From: Ruminococcus sp. UBA1828
GTDB taxonomy: Bacteria > Bacillota > Clostridia > Oscillospirales > Ruminococcaceae
Direction of reading: 5' to 3'
Assembly: GCA_002338885.1 (NCBI GenBank)
Contig: DDJI01000049.1
Coordinates: forward strand, 1-7,356
DNA length: 7,356 nt
Shown: piece by piece, positions 6,233 through 7,356 of the stretch
How the letters are laid out: each line of letters opens with the position of its first letter
Position numbering within the stretch: position 1 is the stretch's first letter
Translations under genes and position numbers: made by a program
The notes under the pieces: generated by a model
Told to the model about the DNA's origin: nothing
What the model saw: only the letters and a program-made list of their open reading frames with translations
The model's database searches: none

Positions 6233-7356
6233 ATGAAAAGAGTATTTTTGATAGTTCTCGACAGCGTAGGCGCAGGTGAGCTGCCTGATGCGGCGCTGTT
6301 CAACGATACCGGTTCAAACACGCTTAAAAGCTGTTACAATACCGGTCACCTCGTGATACCCAACATGCTTGACATGGGAATCGGCAATATAGACGGCTTG
6401 TCTTTTTTGGGCAGCAGGAGCAGCCAAACCGCCGTATGCTGCAAACTTGCCGAAAAATCCATGGGCAAGGACACAACAATAGGTCATTGGGAGATTGCGG
6501 GACTTGTCTCCGAAAAGCCCTTTCCGACATATCCGAACGGCTTTCCGGACGACGTCATAGATGAGTTTTCCCGACAGACGGGAAGGGGCGTTCTTTGCAA
6601 CAAGCCGTACTCCGGAACGGTTGTCATAAACGATTACGGCGACGAACACGTTAAAACGGGAAAGCTGATTGTTTATACGTCCGCAGACAGCGTTTTTCAG
6701 ATCGCAGCGCATGAGGACGTAGTCTCGGTCGAGACGCTGTACGAATATTGCAGGACGGCAAGGAAGATTCTCACCGGCAAAAACGCGGTGGGACGTGTAA
6801 TTGCAAGGCCGTTTGTCGGAACGAGCGGAGCATATGTGCGCACGGCAAACAGAAAGGACTTCTCACTTGAGCCGACAGGCAGAACAATGCTTGACGCTAT
6901 AAGCGCCGACAATAAAGACGTCGTGTCGGTCGGAAAGATAGCGGACATATTCGCTCAAAGGGGAATAACAAAAGCAATACCCGCACACGGCAACGCCGAA
7001 GCCATGGATGGAACCTATGAGCTTGCAAAAACCGATTTTGAGGGACTGGCGTTTATCAACCTTGTTGATTTTGATATGCTTTACGGTCACAGAAATAACG
7101 CCGTAGGATACGCAGATGCTTTGAGCGAGTTCGACAGATGGCTCGGCAAGTTCAAAGAGCTGCTAAGACCCGACGACATCCTTATGATAACGGCAGACCA
7201 TGGCTGTGATCCGGCAACTAAAAGCACCGACCATTCAAGAGAGTATATACCCTTCTTGGCCTATGGGGAGCATGTTAAGCCGGTAAATCTCGGCATCCGC
7301 AGCACATTTTCAGATATAGCCGCAACTGTTTGCGAGTATCTTGAAACCGATTTTGA
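6233..7356 (+). CDS. deoB: phosphopentomutase, 3' end cut by window edge
   Basis: Manganese-dependent cytoplasmic enzyme of the alkaline phosphatase superfamily that interconverts (deoxy)ribose 1-phosphate and 5-phosphate, feeding nucleoside-derived sugars into central metabolism. The open frame starts at the ATG at 6233, runs 374 codons and leaves the window without a stop; the family is usually about 390-400 aa, so only roughly 15-30 residues are missing. Seen: VFLIVLDSVGAGELPDA with metal ligand Asp10; MGKDTTIGHWEIAG with Thr81 as the likely phosphorylated nucleophile; NLVDFDMLYGHR with Asp281 and His286; ITADHGCDP with Asp322 and His323; and STDHSREYIP with His334. The spacing between these ligands equals that remembered for the Bacillus cereus enzyme (286/291/327/328/339). 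It follows the solute-binding protein gene by 37 bases on the same strand. All visible active-site residues are intact. Nucleoside phosphorylase genes may follow outside the window. Confidence 0.97.
   Translation, partial: MKRVFLIVLDSVGAGELPDAALFNDTGSNTLKSCYNTGHLVIPNMLDMGIGNIDGLSFLGSRSSQTAVCCKLAEKSMGKDTTIGHWEIAGLVSEKPFPTYPNGFPDDVIDEFSRQTGRGVLCNKPYSGTVVINDYGDEHVKTGKLIVYTSADSVFQIAAHEDVVSVETLYEYCRTARKILTGKNAVGRVIARPFVGTSGAYVRTANRKDFSLEPTGRTMLDAISADNKDVVSVGKIADIFAQRGITKAIPAHGNAEAMDGTYELAKTDFEGLAFINLVDFDMLYGHRNNAVGYADALSEFDRWLGKFKELLRPDDILMITADHGCDPATKSTDHSREYIPFLAYGEHVKPVNLGIRSTFSDIAATVCEYLETDF

Noticed and set aside
1..7356. CRISPR, insertion sequence, prophage, defence or toxin-antitoxin content.
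   Set aside because: No direct repeat arrays, transposase-like frames, terminal inverted repeats or recognisable defence domains were seen on either strand.

Overview
The window reads as chromosomal DNA from an anaerobic Firmicute, most likely a member of the Clostridia. The grounds are the oxygen-sensitive class III ribonucleotide reductase pair, strong AGGAGG-type ribosome binding sites, frequent ATA (Ile) and AGA (Arg) codons, Gram-positive style lipoproteins, and an SGNH/DUF4358 pair of a kind I associate with Clostridia. All six genes lie on the + strand and nearly all the sequence is accounted for. The organism assignment is inference; there is no rRNA or other phylogenetic marker here.

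Region 1 (about 1-1447) is a cell-envelope pair: a membrane-anchored extracytoplasmic SGNH/GDSL-hydrolase-like protein (73-924), then, 22 bases later, a small DUF4358-type lipoprotein (947-1447). From general knowledge such pairs often lie beside MBOAT O-acyltransferases, so the genes upstream of the window may belong to a surface-polymer acylation locus. The SGNH protein keeps the Ser/Asp/His triad but appears to have lost the usual oxyanion-hole residues.

Region 2 (1448-1675) is a regulatory gap. It holds a near-consensus vegetative promoter (TTGACA, 17 bases, TATACT) and two NrdR-box-like 16-mers spaced exactly 31 bases apart, the first covering the -10 element and the second lying just after the predicted transcription start. 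This predicts NrdR repression of the downstream genes.

Region 3 (1676-6195) is a probable operon: nrdD (anaerobic ribonucleoside-triphosphate reductase), a perfect 9-bp hairpin in the intercistronic gap, nrdG (its radical-SAM activase), and a family 5 ABC-transporter solute-binding lipoprotein that starts at a TTG codon inside the end of nrdG. NrdG installs the glycyl radical on NrdD, which then makes dNTPs without oxygen. The binding protein has no permease or ATPase genes beside it in the window.

Region 4 (6233 to the right edge) is deoB, phosphopentomutase, cut off by the window end near its C-terminus. It links nucleoside salvage to the pentose phosphate pathway, so the right-hand part of the window groups deoxynucleotide synthesis with nucleoside-sugar salvage.

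I see no CRISPR array, insertion sequence, prophage, toxin-antitoxin or defence genes, tRNA or rRNA. No wholly new system is evident. The points most worth a second look are the NrdR/promoter architecture, the degenerate SGNH protein, the nrdD-nrdG hairpin, and the TTG-initiated solute-binding protein coupled to nrdG.
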